From Hoyosella altamirensis (lineage in GTDB: Bacteria > Actinomycetota > Actinomycetes > Mycobacteriales > Mycobacteriaceae): 64,000 nt of DNA. The position numbers were made by a program, and so were the translations under genes. This document shows positions 1 to 7,403 of this stretch, piece after piece; the first letter of the stretch is position 1, and every line of letters starts with the position of its first letter. The notes under the pieces are model-generated. The model made no database searches, was not told where the DNA came from, and saw nothing but the letters and a program-made list of their open reading frames with translations. The stretch spans positions 434,001-498,000 of the forward strand of contig NZ_JACHWS010000001.1 in the NCBI RefSeq assembly GCF_014191505.1, read 5' to 3'.

Positions 1-126
1 AACCTTGGCGAGCGCAGCGCCGACCATTTGGGTAGCGAGATCGTCGGGCCTGATCTCTTTGAGCGAGCCCTTCATTGCGCGCCCAATTGGGGACCGGGCG
101 GCAGCGACGATGACGGCCTCAGGCAT
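1..126 (-). CDS. Acetyl-CoA acetyltransferase (thiolase), N-terminal part
   Basis: Only the first 42 codons lie inside the window; the gene runs off the left edge. The peptide starts MPEAVIVAAARSPIGRA and continues with RPDDLATQM, the typical thiolase N-terminus, where the VAAARSPIGR stretch forms the first strand of the fold. Thiolases join or cleave acetyl units on CoA in beta-oxidation and related pathways. The start is the ATG at 124-126, preceded by a GAG-rich ribosome site in the reverse orientation. In M. tuberculosis a thiolase (Rv1074c) sits next to the SGNH hydrolase Rv1075c, so its position agrees with the call. The active-site cysteine and both C-terminal motifs are outside the window. 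Confidence 0.85.
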   Translation of the reverse strand, partial: MPEAVIVAAARSPIGRAMKGSLKEIRPDDLATQMVGAALAKV

Positions 127-224
127 GAGAACTCCTCTGTTCACCAACTAGCGGAATCTGGATAGTGCCTCGTACAAGCCTAGTCGGGGATCAATTGCTG
201 CGCCGCGAAATTTTTCCGCCGCTG

Positions 225-500
225 TCAGCCGCCGAATTCCCGTGCGGTCCGTGGGGTGTCAGGCAGTTCGCGGTCGAGTGAAGCCCGGTAGGCGATGCAT
301 CCCCGCATGAATTGCGGCCACTCTGGAACCTCGAGTTCGGGTCTGGTCTCTTCAGGAAGCAGCCCCCAGAGCTGCGGATGATGCCAGCAGAGGGCATGTG
401 CAGTGCTATCGCGGTGTTCGCGGATTCCCGCGCGCAGCCGGCGAACTTCAGCGCGGAGCGTTTCGATGCCCATCTCATCAACATCGTCATCCGTGTCCAT
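225..500 (-). CDS. Conserved small actinobacterial protein, unknown function
   Basis: The product is about 91 residues from the ATG at 500; an in-frame start 12 codons upstream is also possible. It has an acidic N-terminus (MDTDDDVDEMG), a charged helical part (LRAEVRRLRAGIREHRD), then a Trp/Pro-rich C-terminus containing HPQLWGLLPEE and VPEWPQFMRGCIAYR. That combination of heptad-like charge and conserved tryptophans looks like a real protein, and I recall similar small proteins annotated as hypothetical in actinobacteria. No signal peptide, membrane segment or catalytic motif is visible. It lies just downstream of the SGNH hydrolase on the same strand, 39 bases after that gene's end, and may share its transcript. 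I cannot give it a function. Confidence 0.6.
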   Translation of the reverse strand: MDTDDDVDEMGIETLRAEVRRLRAGIREHRDSTAHALCWHHPQLWGLLPEETRPELEVPEWPQFMRGCIAYRASLDRELPDTPRTAREFGG

Positions 501-539
501 CACACAATTCTGCCAACTTCTGGGGGTGTGCAGCACCCG

Positions 540-1640
540 TTAGTCGGGGAATGGCGACTTCTTGTGTCTGCGGTGCTCCTGGGCAACACGCGTCAGTCTC
601 GCGGCGGGATCGTCGCCGAACGGACTCGGGGCGGGCTGCGCCGGCGTGGCCAGCTGTGGGGGATTTAGGTGCTGGAACCACAAGCGGTTGACCGCATTCC
701 ATAGCCGAACTGTCGGCCGGCGGGCTTCAGCTGCGACTGATACCTCGGGCAGCTCCTCGAGTGGGCCGCCCTTCCACACGCCGAGTGCGGTGCAAAGCAC
801 GGGCAGGAGGTTCTCCGCGGCGAGCTCATAGCCGGCAGGCGACGGATGGAAGCGGTCGGACGAAAACAGGCGGTCGGGGGCATCGAGGAACTCGGGCGTC
901 AGCAGGTCTGCGAGCGGGACCGCGTGCCCGCCCTCCAGTCGCGTGACATCAGACTGCGCGCGAGCGAGGCGCAGGCCCCAGCGGCGAATCACGAATCGTA
1001 GAGGCTGCGGGATCTCACTGACGATGCCGAAATCGGGGCAGGTCCCTACTACCACGATCACACCATGTTCCTTCAGGCGCCGCACCGCCTCCCGGAGGCG
1101 GCCGGCAGCCCTTCGTACGGATTGGCGCGCGGTCACATCATTGGCTCCGACAAGGATCACGGCGGCATCTGGCGGGCTGCCCGCAATGAGCGCCGCGTCG
1201 ACCTGCCCCTTCAAGCCTTTGGAGGTTGCGCCGCTGATCGCTTTGGTGCTCAGCCGCACGCGCTTGCCGGATTCCTCTGCGAGACCGCGGGCGAGGCGTA
1301 CGCCAGGAGTCTCGTCCGCGAAGGTCGCGCCTAGCCCTGCTGCGGTGGAGTCTCCGAAGATCATCAGGTGAATATCCGCGTTGCGGGTCTGGCTCCAGCG
1401 CTCGGGCCGTCCGCCATCTGGGTGGTAGACGCCGTCAGCTTCTGGAGGGAAGGGCGGCAGTTTGCCGATACGTCCGCGGGCGGTGCGAGCCTGTGCGGCG
1501 AGGAAATTGTAGGTCGCCCAGCTTGCCGCGCCCGCTGAGGTGGCGCCGATGACGGCTGCCGCGGCTGCCCGGGCGGCCACATGTCCTCGCGTATCGGAAC
1601 GCCTGGCCCGCGAAGGCAGTAGCGGGTGAGGTCCAGCCAC
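540..1640 (-). CDS. SGNH/GDSL-family hydrolase (Rv1075c-like)
   Basis: A 366-residue secreted or membrane-anchored esterase-type protein. An N-terminal segment (about residues 24-45, AAAAAVIGATSAGAASWATY) can act as a signal anchor. The SGNH blocks follow in order: block I GDSTAAGLG (nucleophile Ser, about residue 97), block II with a conserved Gly near GATSKGLKGQ, block III GANDVT (Asn), and block V DRFHPSPAGY (catalytic Asp/His). The family hydrolyses esters or acyl groups; the substrate cannot be read from sequence. The start is a GTG at 1640 with an AGGGAGGTGAGG ribosome site upstream. It is divergent from cbs, as Rv1075c is close to Rv1077 in mycobacteria. It is about 50 residues longer than I recall for Rv1075c, mainly in the C-terminal tail. 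Confidence 0.85.
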   Translation of the reverse strand: MAGPHPLLPSRARRSDTRGHVAARAAAAAVIGATSAGAASWATYNFLAAQARTARGRIGKLPPFPPEADGVYHPDGGRPERWSQTRNADIHLMIFGDSTAAGLGATFADETPGVRLARGLAEESGKRVRLSTKAISGATSKGLKGQVDAALIAGSPPDAAVILVGANDVTARQSVRRAAGRLREAVRRLKEHGVIVVVGTCPDFGIVSEIPQPLRFVIRRWGLRLARAQSDVTRLEGGHAVPLADLLTPEFLDAPDRLFSSDRFHPSPAGYELAAENLLPVLCTALGVWKGGPLEELPEVSVAAEARRPTVRLWNAVNRLWFQHLNPPQLATPAQPAPSPFGDDPAARLTRVAQEHRRHKKSPFPD

Positions 1641-1782
1641 ACCCTCACCTCCCTTTCACGGTTGCAAACTAGGCGCCTAGCCCACCCAAATTTATACCGC
1701 TGTCCTGGTCCTCGCGCCTCCGGAGTGGGCGGTGTTGGACCGCGATGCGTACATGTCGCGCAACATCTGGAACGATGGAGGT

Positions 1783-3171
1783 ATGCGCATTGCAGAACAC
1801 GTGGTCGACCTCATCGGCAACACGCCGCTGGTGAAGCTGAACTCAGTGGCCGATGGTATCCCCGGCATCGTCGCTGCGAAGATTGAATACCTCAATCCTG
1901 GCGGCAGCTCTAAGGACCGCATCGCCCTGAAGATGGTGGAAGCGGCGGAAAAAGAGGGCAAGTTGAAGCCGGGCGGCACTATCGTGGAGCCCACCTCGGG
2001 CAACACGGGAGTGGGGCTCGCCCTGGTCGCGCAGCAGCGCGGCTACAAATGTGTCTTTGTCTGCCCTGACAAGGTCAGCGAGGACAAGCGCAATGTTCTG
2101 CGTGCCTATGGCGCTGAGGTTGTGGTCTGTCCCACCGCGGTGCCGCCGGACCACCCGGATAGCTACTACAGCGTTTCGGACCGGCTGACTGATGAGATTC
2201 CTGGCGGTTGGAAGCCGGACCAGTACTCGAATTTGAACGGCCCGGATAGCCACTATGAAACGACGGGTCCCGAAATCTGGCGGGATACCGAAGGCAAGGT
2301 CACGCATTTCGTTGCCGGGGTCGGTACGGGCGGAACGATCACGGGTACGGGTCGCTACCTCAAAGAGGTGTCCAACGGCGCGGTGAAGATCATCGGCGTG
2401 GACCCAGAAGGCTCTGTGTATTCGGGGGGCAGCGGCCGGCCGTACCTTGTAGAAGGCGTCGGGGAAGACTTTTGGCCGAGTGCCTACGATCCTGCGATTC
2501 CCGACGAAATCATTGCGGTATCGGATGCCGACTCCTTTGAGATGACGCGCCGGCTAGCACGGGAAGACGGACTGCTAGTGGGTGGCTCCTGCGGCATGGC
2601 CGTCGTCGGTGCGCTCGAGGTGGCACGCCGCGATGGCCCAGACGCCGTTGTTGTGGTCCTCTTGCCCGATGGTGGCCGCGGCTACATGTCGAAGATCTTC
2701 AACGACGCGTGGATGTCCTCGTATGGGTTTCTGCGGACCAGGCTCGACGGCTCGACCGCGGCTTCGACTGTCGGTGACGTGCTGCGTGGCAAGTCCGGCA
2801 AGCTGCCTGACCTCGTTCACACGCACCCGCAAGAGACTTTGCGCGACGCGATCGAGATCATGCGTGAGTACGACGTCTCCCAGATGCCTGTTGTAGGTGC
2901 CGAACCGCCAATTATGGCGGGGGAGGTGCGGGGCAGCATCAACGAGCGGGACCTCCTTGGCGCAGTTTTCGAGGGCCGGGCACACCTTGCGGATCCAGTC
3001 AGCAAGGTGATGAGCGACGCACTGCCGCTGATCGGTACAGGTGAAACCGTCGAGGACGCCCAGAAGGCGCTCGCGGACACGGATGCGTTGATGGTGGTCG
3101 AGGATGGGAAGCCAATTGGCGTGATCACACGCCACGATCTGCTCGTGTTCTACAGCTCGGGCCGTGCCTGA
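1783..3171 (+). CDS. cbs: Cystathionine beta-synthase
   Basis: The 462-residue enzyme condenses serine and homocysteine to cystathionine with PLP, and can also release H2S from cysteine or homocysteine. The N-terminal fold-type II PLP domain has the Schiff-base lysine in GGSSKDRIALKM (about residue 44), the Asn loop TSGNTGVG, and the phosphate-binding loop VAGVGTGGTITGTG. Two C-terminal CBS domains follow (about residues 340-400 and 405-460, ending VITRHDLLVFY). There is no N-terminal heme domain, as in mycobacterial Rv1077. The ATG at 1783 has GGAGG five bases upstream and gives the expected length; an ATG-like extension to 1732 lacks conserved sequence. Downstream is a large inverted repeat that probably ends transcription. 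Confidence 0.96.
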   Translation: MRIAEHVVDLIGNTPLVKLNSVADGIPGIVAAKIEYLNPGGSSKDRIALKMVEAAEKEGKLKPGGTIVEPTSGNTGVGLALVAQQRGYKCVFVCPDKVSEDKRNVLRAYGAEVVVCPTAVPPDHPDSYYSVSDRLTDEIPGGWKPDQYSNLNGPDSHYETTGPEIWRDTEGKVTHFVAGVGTGGTITGTGRYLKEVSNGAVKIIGVDPEGSVYSGGSGRPYLVEGVGEDFWPSAYDPAIPDEIIAVSDADSFEMTRRLAREDGLLVGGSCGMAVVGALEVARRDGPDAVVVVLLPDGGRGYMSKIFNDAWMSSYGFLRTRLDGSTAASTVGDVLRGKSGKLPDLVHTHPQETLRDAIEIMREYDVSQMPVVGAEPPIMAGEVRGSINERDLLGAVFEGRAHLADPVSKVMSDALPLIGTGETVEDAQKALADTDALMVVEDGKPIGVITRHDLLVFYSSGRA

Positions 3172-3187
3172 CCTTTACGCTCGCAGA

Positions 3188-3255
3188 ATCCGCTACAGAT
3201 ACCCGAGATTTCCTTAGGAAACATCGTGAGGAAATCCGCAGTATCTGTGGCGGAT
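3188..3255. terminator. Nested long inverted repeat between cbs and soxR
   Basis: Outer arms are 3188-3202 and 3241-3255 (15 bp, one mismatch: ATCCGCTACAGATAC against its partner). Inside them is a second perfect 8-bp pair, GATTTCCT at 3207-3214 with AGGAAATC at 3229-3236. The element sits between two convergent genes (cbs ends at 3171, soxR ends at 3281), which fits a bidirectional terminator. There is no clear U-tract, so termination is inferred from position and structure. Confidence 0.5.
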
Positions 3256-3280
3256 CTGTGTGTACTTGGACCTGCAGCCC

Positions 3281-3727
3281 TCAGTCCCTAATCAGGCGCA
3301 CAGCTCCGGGGCCTTCGGCGGCGAGTTCGTCGCCCGGGTTGAACAAACGGCACCGCTGCAGGCTGAGGCAGCCGCAGCCGATACAGCCATCGAGGCGGTC
3401 GCGGAGCCGCTCGATCTGGCGGATTTGCTCGTCGAGGCGTTTACGCCAGTGCCGCGAGAGACGGGTCCAGTCTGCGCGTGTCGGCGTACGTTCGCATGGG
3501 AGTTCCGCGAGGGCGTCGCCTATCTCTGTGAGATCGAGGCCGACCTGCTGCGCAGTCCGGACAAACGCCACGCGGCGAAGAGTGGAGCGTGCGTATCTCC
3601 GCTGGTTGCCAGAAGTCCGCTCGGAACGGATGAGTCCGAGCGATTCGTAGTAGCGCAATGCCGACGCCGCGACACCAGACCGCTCCGAGAGCTCTCCGAT
3701 CGTCAGCAGATGCTCGTGTCTAGCCAC
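3281..3727 (-). CDS. soxR: SoxR-type redox-sensing MerR regulator
   Basis: A 148-residue MerR-family activator. The N-terminal winged helix-turn-helix begins LTIGELSERSGVAASALRYY, and a dimerisation helix (about residues 80-112) follows. The C-terminal cluster-binding motif CIGCGCLSLQRC matches the SoxR CX2CXCX5C spacing exactly, with cysteines near 115, 118, 120 and 126. In this family oxidation of the [2Fe-2S] cluster, often by redox-cycling compounds, switches on target promoters. The GTG at 3727 is chosen because it begins just before the conserved HTH; a TTG 27 bases upstream lies inside the operator palindrome. The gene follows doxX on the same strand and has a SoxR box immediately upstream, so autoregulation is likely. 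Confidence 0.93.
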   Translation of the reverse strand: MARHEHLLTIGELSERSGVAASALRYYESLGLIRSERTSGNQRRYARSTLRRVAFVRTAQQVGLDLTEIGDALAELPCERTPTRADWTRLSRHWRKRLDEQIRQIERLRDRLDGCIGCGCLSLQRCRLFNPGDELAAEGPGAVRLIRD

Positions 3728-3746
3728 ATGATCCAGAATAGCCTCT

Positions 3747-3768
3747 GACTTCAAGTGAACTTGAAGTC
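3747..3768. promoter_or_regulatory. SoxR box upstream of soxR
   Basis: A perfect 10-2-10 inverted repeat: GACTTCAAGT, two central bases, ACTTGAAGTC. The core TTCAAGTGAACTTGAA matches the classical SoxR operator (CCTCAAGTTAACTTGAGG) apart from the outer positions and one central base. It lies about 20 bases upstream of the chosen soxR start, in position to control soxR itself. Confidence 0.8.
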
Positions 3769-3836
3769 ATGCGCGAATTGCGGGAGTTCCGCGCCTGGTA
3801 GAAGAGGCGGAACTCCCCAACTCTGTATGCGGCAGA

Positions 3837-4259
3837 TCAGCGTCTGAGTGCCCGGCGAATAGCACTTGGGGTGCGGTGCCAATTCGCGCGGACCATCAGT
3901 ACGAGGACCACGCCCAGCACCGCCGGTATTAGCGCCAGGTAGGCCGGGTGTTCGTCGAGGAGGTGGACGAAAGTGGCACCTGTCATGATGATTGCCAGGC
4001 CCGCCGCCGCGAGTGCGGCAAGTGCCGGTATCAGGAGGCCGATTCCACCCGCGACCTCGGCGGCACCGATGAAGTAGCGGAACCATTGGCCCCATCCGAG
4101 TTCTTCGAACCCTTCGACTTGTTCTGGATCACCGGCCAACTTCACCGCACCCGAGTAAGCAAAAAGGGCGCCGAAGAGAATGCTGAGGGCCCAGCGTCCG
4201 GTAGTCCGAAGGGGATGAGGGGTGGTTGCGGGTTCTCGTACCAGCGTGCTTTGACTCAT
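3837..4259 (-). CDS. DoxX-family membrane protein
   Basis: A 140-residue integral membrane protein with four predicted membrane segments (about residues 22-38, 63-82, 84-102 and 107-125). The DoxX signature is seen in ALFAYSGAVKLAG and in the glycine-rich helix AAEVAGGIGLLIPALAALAA. DoxX proteins are quinone- or thiol-linked membrane proteins; in M. tuberculosis one DoxX forms a membrane complex with superoxide dismutase and a sulfurtransferase that supports thiol and redox balance. A nearly canonical SoxR box lies about 115 bases upstream and soxR is the next gene downstream, so induction by SoxR is the likely control. The exact reaction, if any, is unknown. Confidence 0.85.
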   Translation of the reverse strand: MSQSTLVREPATTPHPLRTTGRWALSILFGALFAYSGAVKLAGDPEQVEGFEELGWGQWFRYFIGAAEVAGGIGLLIPALAALAAAGLAIIMTGATFVHLLDEHPAYLALIPAVLGVVLVLMVRANWHRTPSAIRRALRR

Positions 4260-4373
4260 GGCTGCTCCTTGTGTGTGAGGCTCGGTAGCACGTGGGTCGA
4301 TTGATGCGGCCGCACATCGACGTGTCGATGAAAGAAGCTGTCGTCTGTTCCTTCCGACGAGATCAAACGTAGA

Positions 4374-4393
4374 ACTTCAAGTTAACTTGAGGT
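4374..4393. promoter_or_regulatory. SoxR box upstream of doxX
   Basis: The 18-base core at 4375-4392, CTTCAAGTTAACTTGAGG, differs from the classical SoxR operator at a single base and is centred on GTTAAC. It lies between the methyltransferase (ends 4423) and doxX (starts 4259). Together with the box at 3747-3768 it marks a small SoxR regulon. Confidence 0.85.
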
Positions 4394-4422
4394 CAATGAG
4401 GTGTGTCGGTTGTCACACCTGA

Positions 4423-4977
4423 TCATCCGAACCTCCGGGCGATGAGGCACGTCCAGGCATGGGGCCCGGCGCCGCCTTCGAACTCGCGCACCGCGCCAAA
4501 ATCGCCCGGCAGGGCGGCGCTGAGGTGGCCATGCGGAATTCTCCACCGTGATCCCGCCACAGGCGAAGCTAGCGCTTGCCAGCCGAGCACGCCGTCTGGG
4601 GTGACAGCGTTGCATGCGTGCTCAAATGCGGCGGCGTCCCAGAAGAACGTCGCGAGGACAATCGCGAAGTGCCGAGGCGTGAAGGGGTGGGCGGCGGCGT
4701 CCGCTTCGACGAGGTCTATTAGGTCAGTGACTCCGAGCCGCGCAGCTTCGTCCGCAAGTTGATTGAGTGCGACATCAGAAACATCGACAGCGACAACCCG
4801 GCGCCCTTCGCGGGCGAACTCGAGTGCAGAGCCTGAAGTGCCACATGCGATTTCGAGCACCGGTCCGTCAGGCGGGTCAATGGCGCGCAACTGGCTGACG
4901 AGGGGCGAAACCCTAAAGGAGGGTGCCTGCAGCGAATACCGCCGATTCCACCGCTCCTGATCGGGGCTTGCGCTCAT
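4423..4977 (-). CDS. SAM-dependent methyltransferase
   Basis: A 184-residue class I methyltransferase. Motif I is VLEIACGTSGSALEFA (about residues 45-60), the acidic residue of motif II is in VVAVDVSD, and motif III/IV is LVEADAAAHPF with IVLATFFWDAAAF. It begins WNRRYS, a common start in small tellurite/thiopurine-type methyltransferases, so a thiol, selenium or tellurium acceptor is possible but unproven. The ATG at 4977 has GCAGGAG just upstream; a much longer open frame continues to 5613 but runs antisense to the next gene and has no conserved features. It lies upstream of the SoxR-controlled doxX gene on the same strand. Confidence 0.8.
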   Translation of the reverse strand: MSASPDQERWNRRYSLQAPSFRVSPLVSQLRAIDPPDGPVLEIACGTSGSALEFAREGRRVVAVDVSDVALNQLADEAARLGVTDLIDLVEADAAAHPFTPRHFAIVLATFFWDAAAFEHACNAVTPDGVLGWQALASPVAGSRWRIPHGHLSAALPGDFGAVREFEGGAGPHAWTCLIARRFG

Positions 4978-5108
4978 GGCTCCTGCGGAGGTGTTGGACT
5001 CACAATCGACAGGATAGACGGGATGGCCACGGTGCTCAGCGGCGTGTAAACGAACTCGAAGTTGGGTACGACCTGTGAGTAAGCAGCGGGTTCCCGCCTG
5101 AGTTTTCA

Positions 5109-5124
5109 ATACCCCCGGGTGTAT
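5109..5124. promoter_or_regulatory. ATACCC-type palindrome upstream of the persulfide dioxygenase fusion
   Basis: ATACCCCCGGGTGTAT, an imperfect 16-bp palindrome 39 bases before the start codon. CsoR/CstR (DUF156) repressors bind GC-centred ATACC...GGTAT palindromes, and the same pattern occurs in front of the neighbouring TauE gene. A persulfide-sensing CstR-like repressor is therefore the best guess, although no such gene is in this window. Confidence 0.65.
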
Positions 5125-5163
5125 AGTCGCTAGAGAGCTGAAGTCCACAGCAGGAGGCCGAAG

Positions 5164-6531
5164 ATGCACATCACGACCATCGAAACCTCGAGTCTGGGAG
5201 ATCGCTCCTACCTGATCGATGACGGCGCGGTCGCGGCCGTGATCGACCCCCAGCGTGACGTTGACCGCGCACTGGCGGCGGCAGGCGAGCGCGGTGTCGC
5301 GATCACGCACGTCTTCGAAACACATATCCACAACGACTACGTCACCGGTGGCCTCGAGCTCTCGCGGGTCACTGGCGCTCAGTATGTTCTTTCGGAAATG
5401 GACGACGTTGAATTCCGGCACCGGGCAATCTCCGACGGAGAGGTGCTGAAGGTGGGAGCAATGCGCTTCCGGGCGATGCACACCCCGGGGCATACCCACC
5501 ACCACCTCAGCTACGTCCTGCTCGACGAGGCGGGTGAACCGAAAGCCGTCTTCACGGGTGGCTCCATGCTGTATGGCACGACGGGGCGTACGGATCTCCT
5601 TGGGCCGGAGCACACTACGGACCTATCGCACAAGCAGTTTCACTCGGTACGCAAGCTCGCGGAAGAACTCCCGCCGAATGTCGAGGTCTATCCAACGCAC
5701 GGTTTCGGCAGCTTTTGTTCGGCGACGCAATCATCGGGGAACGAATCCTCCACCATTGGCGAGGAACTGCAAGCGAACCCTGCTCTCACGCACGATGAGC
5801 AAACTTACGTCGACGATCTCTTGGCGGGCCTGAGTGACTATCCCGCCTACTACGCGCACATGGGGGTCATCAACAGCCAGGGACCAGAGCCTGTAGACCT
5901 GCGCGCTCCTGAACCGGTCGACGCGGCTACCTTGCGGCAGCGCATCGATGACGGTGAGTGGGTTGTTGACCTGCGTCAGCGCCGTGCGTTCGCGGCGGGA
6001 CATCTCGCCGGCACGATGGGGTTTGAACTTTCGACGTCGTTTGTCACCTATCTGGGCTGGCTGTACCAGTGGGGGGCGCCGATCACGCTTATCGGCGGTA
6101 CGTCCGAGCAGGTGCTTGACGCCCGCCGCGACCTCGCACGAATCGGTATCGACAATGTCACCGGCGCTGCCGTGAGCACACACGAGCATCTCGCGGACCT
6201 CGCGCTCACGGCCAGCGACGTGCGGTCTTACCGTGTCGCGACCTTTGCTGACCTCGCTCGCGAGAAGGACGTTCGTGAGATTGTTGTGCTCGATGCGCGG
6301 CGCAAGGATGAGCACAATGCGTCGGCGATCCCTGGTGCACTCAACATCCCGATCCATGAGGTGCTGTCACGGCGTGATGAAGTGCCCGAGGGGGAGATCT
6401 GGGTGCATTGCGAATCGGGTTATCGCGCATCGATCACTGCTTCGATTCTTGATCGCGATGAGCGTGAAATTGTTCTTATTGATGATGACTTCGATCAGGC
6501 TGAGCAGCACGGGCTCGTACCGGAATCCTGA
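5164..6531 (+). CDS. Persulfide dioxygenase-rhodanese fusion (CstB-like)
   Basis: A 455-residue, three-domain enzyme. Residues 1-230 are a metallo-beta-lactamase fold with non-heme iron ligands in HIHND (His54, His56, Asp58) and HTPGH (His106, His110), plus THGFGSFC with His179 and Cys185. Residues 255-340 are a rhodanese-like domain with no cysteine at the active loop, so probably structural. Residues 355-450 are a rhodanese with catalytic Cys416 in VHCESGYRAS. This matches staphylococcal CstB (about 444 residues), which oxidises low-molecular-weight persulfides and makes thiosulfate and sulfite. The start has GCAGGAGG upstream. It converges with a TauE exporter with no spacer, and both have related palindromes, pointing to shared control by a persulfide sensor. 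Confidence 0.88.
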   Translation: MHITTIETSSLGDRSYLIDDGAVAAVIDPQRDVDRALAAAGERGVAITHVFETHIHNDYVTGGLELSRVTGAQYVLSEMDDVEFRHRAISDGEVLKVGAMRFRAMHTPGHTHHHLSYVLLDEAGEPKAVFTGGSMLYGTTGRTDLLGPEHTTDLSHKQFHSVRKLAEELPPNVEVYPTHGFGSFCSATQSSGNESSTIGEELQANPALTHDEQTYVDDLLAGLSDYPAYYAHMGVINSQGPEPVDLRAPEPVDAATLRQRIDDGEWVVDLRQRRAFAAGHLAGTMGFELSTSFVTYLGWLYQWGAPITLIGGTSEQVLDARRDLARIGIDNVTGAAVSTHEHLADLALTASDVRSYRVATFADLAREKDVREIVVLDARRKDEHNASAIPGALNIPIHEVLSRRDEVPEGEIWVHCESGYRASITASILDRDEREIVLIDDDFDQAEQHGLVPES

Positions 6532-7338
6532 TTACGTGGCTTCGAGGATGGTGCGGACTATCAGTTCCGCGCTGATACCGAAGGCGATGACGAAAACGAG
6601 GTAGGCGAACCATCGCTGAAGACGCTGGGCGCTGATTTTGGTGCTGAAGCGGCCCGCCACGAGTGAGCCTACGATGGCGGCCGCCGTGAAGAGCGCGGTG
6701 ATCTTCAGATCGAGTGAGACGCTGCCGATATACCCGAGGAGGCCCGCTGCGGAGTTCGCGGCGATGACTACTAGCGACGTTCCCACGGCAACGGGCATGG
6801 TGATCCCAAGCAGAAGAACCAGCGCGGGGATGACGAGAAATCCGCCGCCTACGCCAAACATGCCGGTCACGAAACCCACGCCGATGCCCGCTGGGATCGA
6901 CCGGCTCGAGCATCGGCGCCAATTGACTTTAGCGACGCCGGTGCGGGAGTCGACCACTGTGCATGCCGTCCCCACATGGTCAGGTTTGCGCAGCATACGG
7001 ATACCCGCCGCGATCATGACGACGGCGAAACCGGCTAATAGTATGTCCTGCGGCACTGCTCGGCCGACGACGGTGCCCAGCGCTGCCGCTGGCATGCCTG
7101 CGGCAGCGAAGATGGCCGCGAGCCGCCAGTTGATGAGCTTCTTGCGGAAGCGGGGATACGCTCCCGTCGTCGCAGCTGCAGCCACCACAATGAGCGACAT
7201 GGGAATGGCCTGTGTCACTGGCAGCCCAATGATGTACACGAGAGCGGGCACTGCGAGAATCGCGCCCCCGCCTCCGAGGAGACCGAGGAGCACGCCGATA
7301 ACCAGTCCGATGATGGTAATGGCGGCGGCCGTTGCCAT
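6532..7338 (-). CDS. TauE/SafE-family sulfite or sulfonate exporter
   Basis: A 268-residue permease with about eight membrane segments and the internal duplication of this family: a first GLLGGGGAILAVPALVY motif (about residues 18-34) is repeated as TGMFGVGGGFLVIPALVLL (about 157-175). TauE/SafE proteins move sulfite, sulfoacetate or related anions across the membrane. The ATG at 7338 has AAGGAG upstream. The gene ends exactly where the CstB-like gene ends on the other strand. Sulfite export fits a partner enzyme that makes sulfite or thiosulfate, though the transported anion cannot be proved from sequence. Confidence 0.88.
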   Translation of the reverse strand: MATAAAITIIGLVIGVLLGLLGGGGAILAVPALVYIIGLPVTQAIPMSLIVVAAAATTGAYPRFRKKLINWRLAAIFAAAGMPAAALGTVVGRAVPQDILLAGFAVVMIAAGIRMLRKPDHVGTACTVVDSRTGVAKVNWRRCSSRSIPAGIGVGFVTGMFGVGGGFLVIPALVLLLGITMPVAVGTSLVVIAANSAAGLLGYIGSVSLDLKITALFTAAAIVGSLVAGRFSTKISAQRLQRWFAYLVFVIAFGISAELIVRTILEAT

Positions 7339-7380
7339 GGTGCTCCTTGGTCGCGACGAGTGAAGGCATTATCGAGAACT

Positions 7381-7396
7381 ATACCCCCTAGGGTAT
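7381..7396. promoter_or_regulatory. ATACCC-type palindrome upstream of the TauE gene
   Basis: ATACCCCCTAGGGTAT, a 16-bp palindrome with one mismatched pair, 42 bases upstream of the TauE start. It is the better of the two ATACCC palindromes here and resembles CstR/CsoR operators. It also lies just beyond the stop codon of the response regulator at 7404. Confidence 0.7.
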
Positions 7397-7403
7397 GTAA
7401 GTG

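Noticed and set aside
1669-1680. CTAGGCGCCTAG palindrome upstream of the SGNH hydrolase and cbs
   Set aside because: A perfect 12-bp palindrome, but single, without a linked regulator or second copy, so I do not call it an operator.
4978-5613. N-terminal extension of the methyltransferase frame
   Set aside because: The extension is antisense to the CstB-like gene and lacks conserved residues. The ATG at 4977 has its own ribosome site and begins the methyltransferase.
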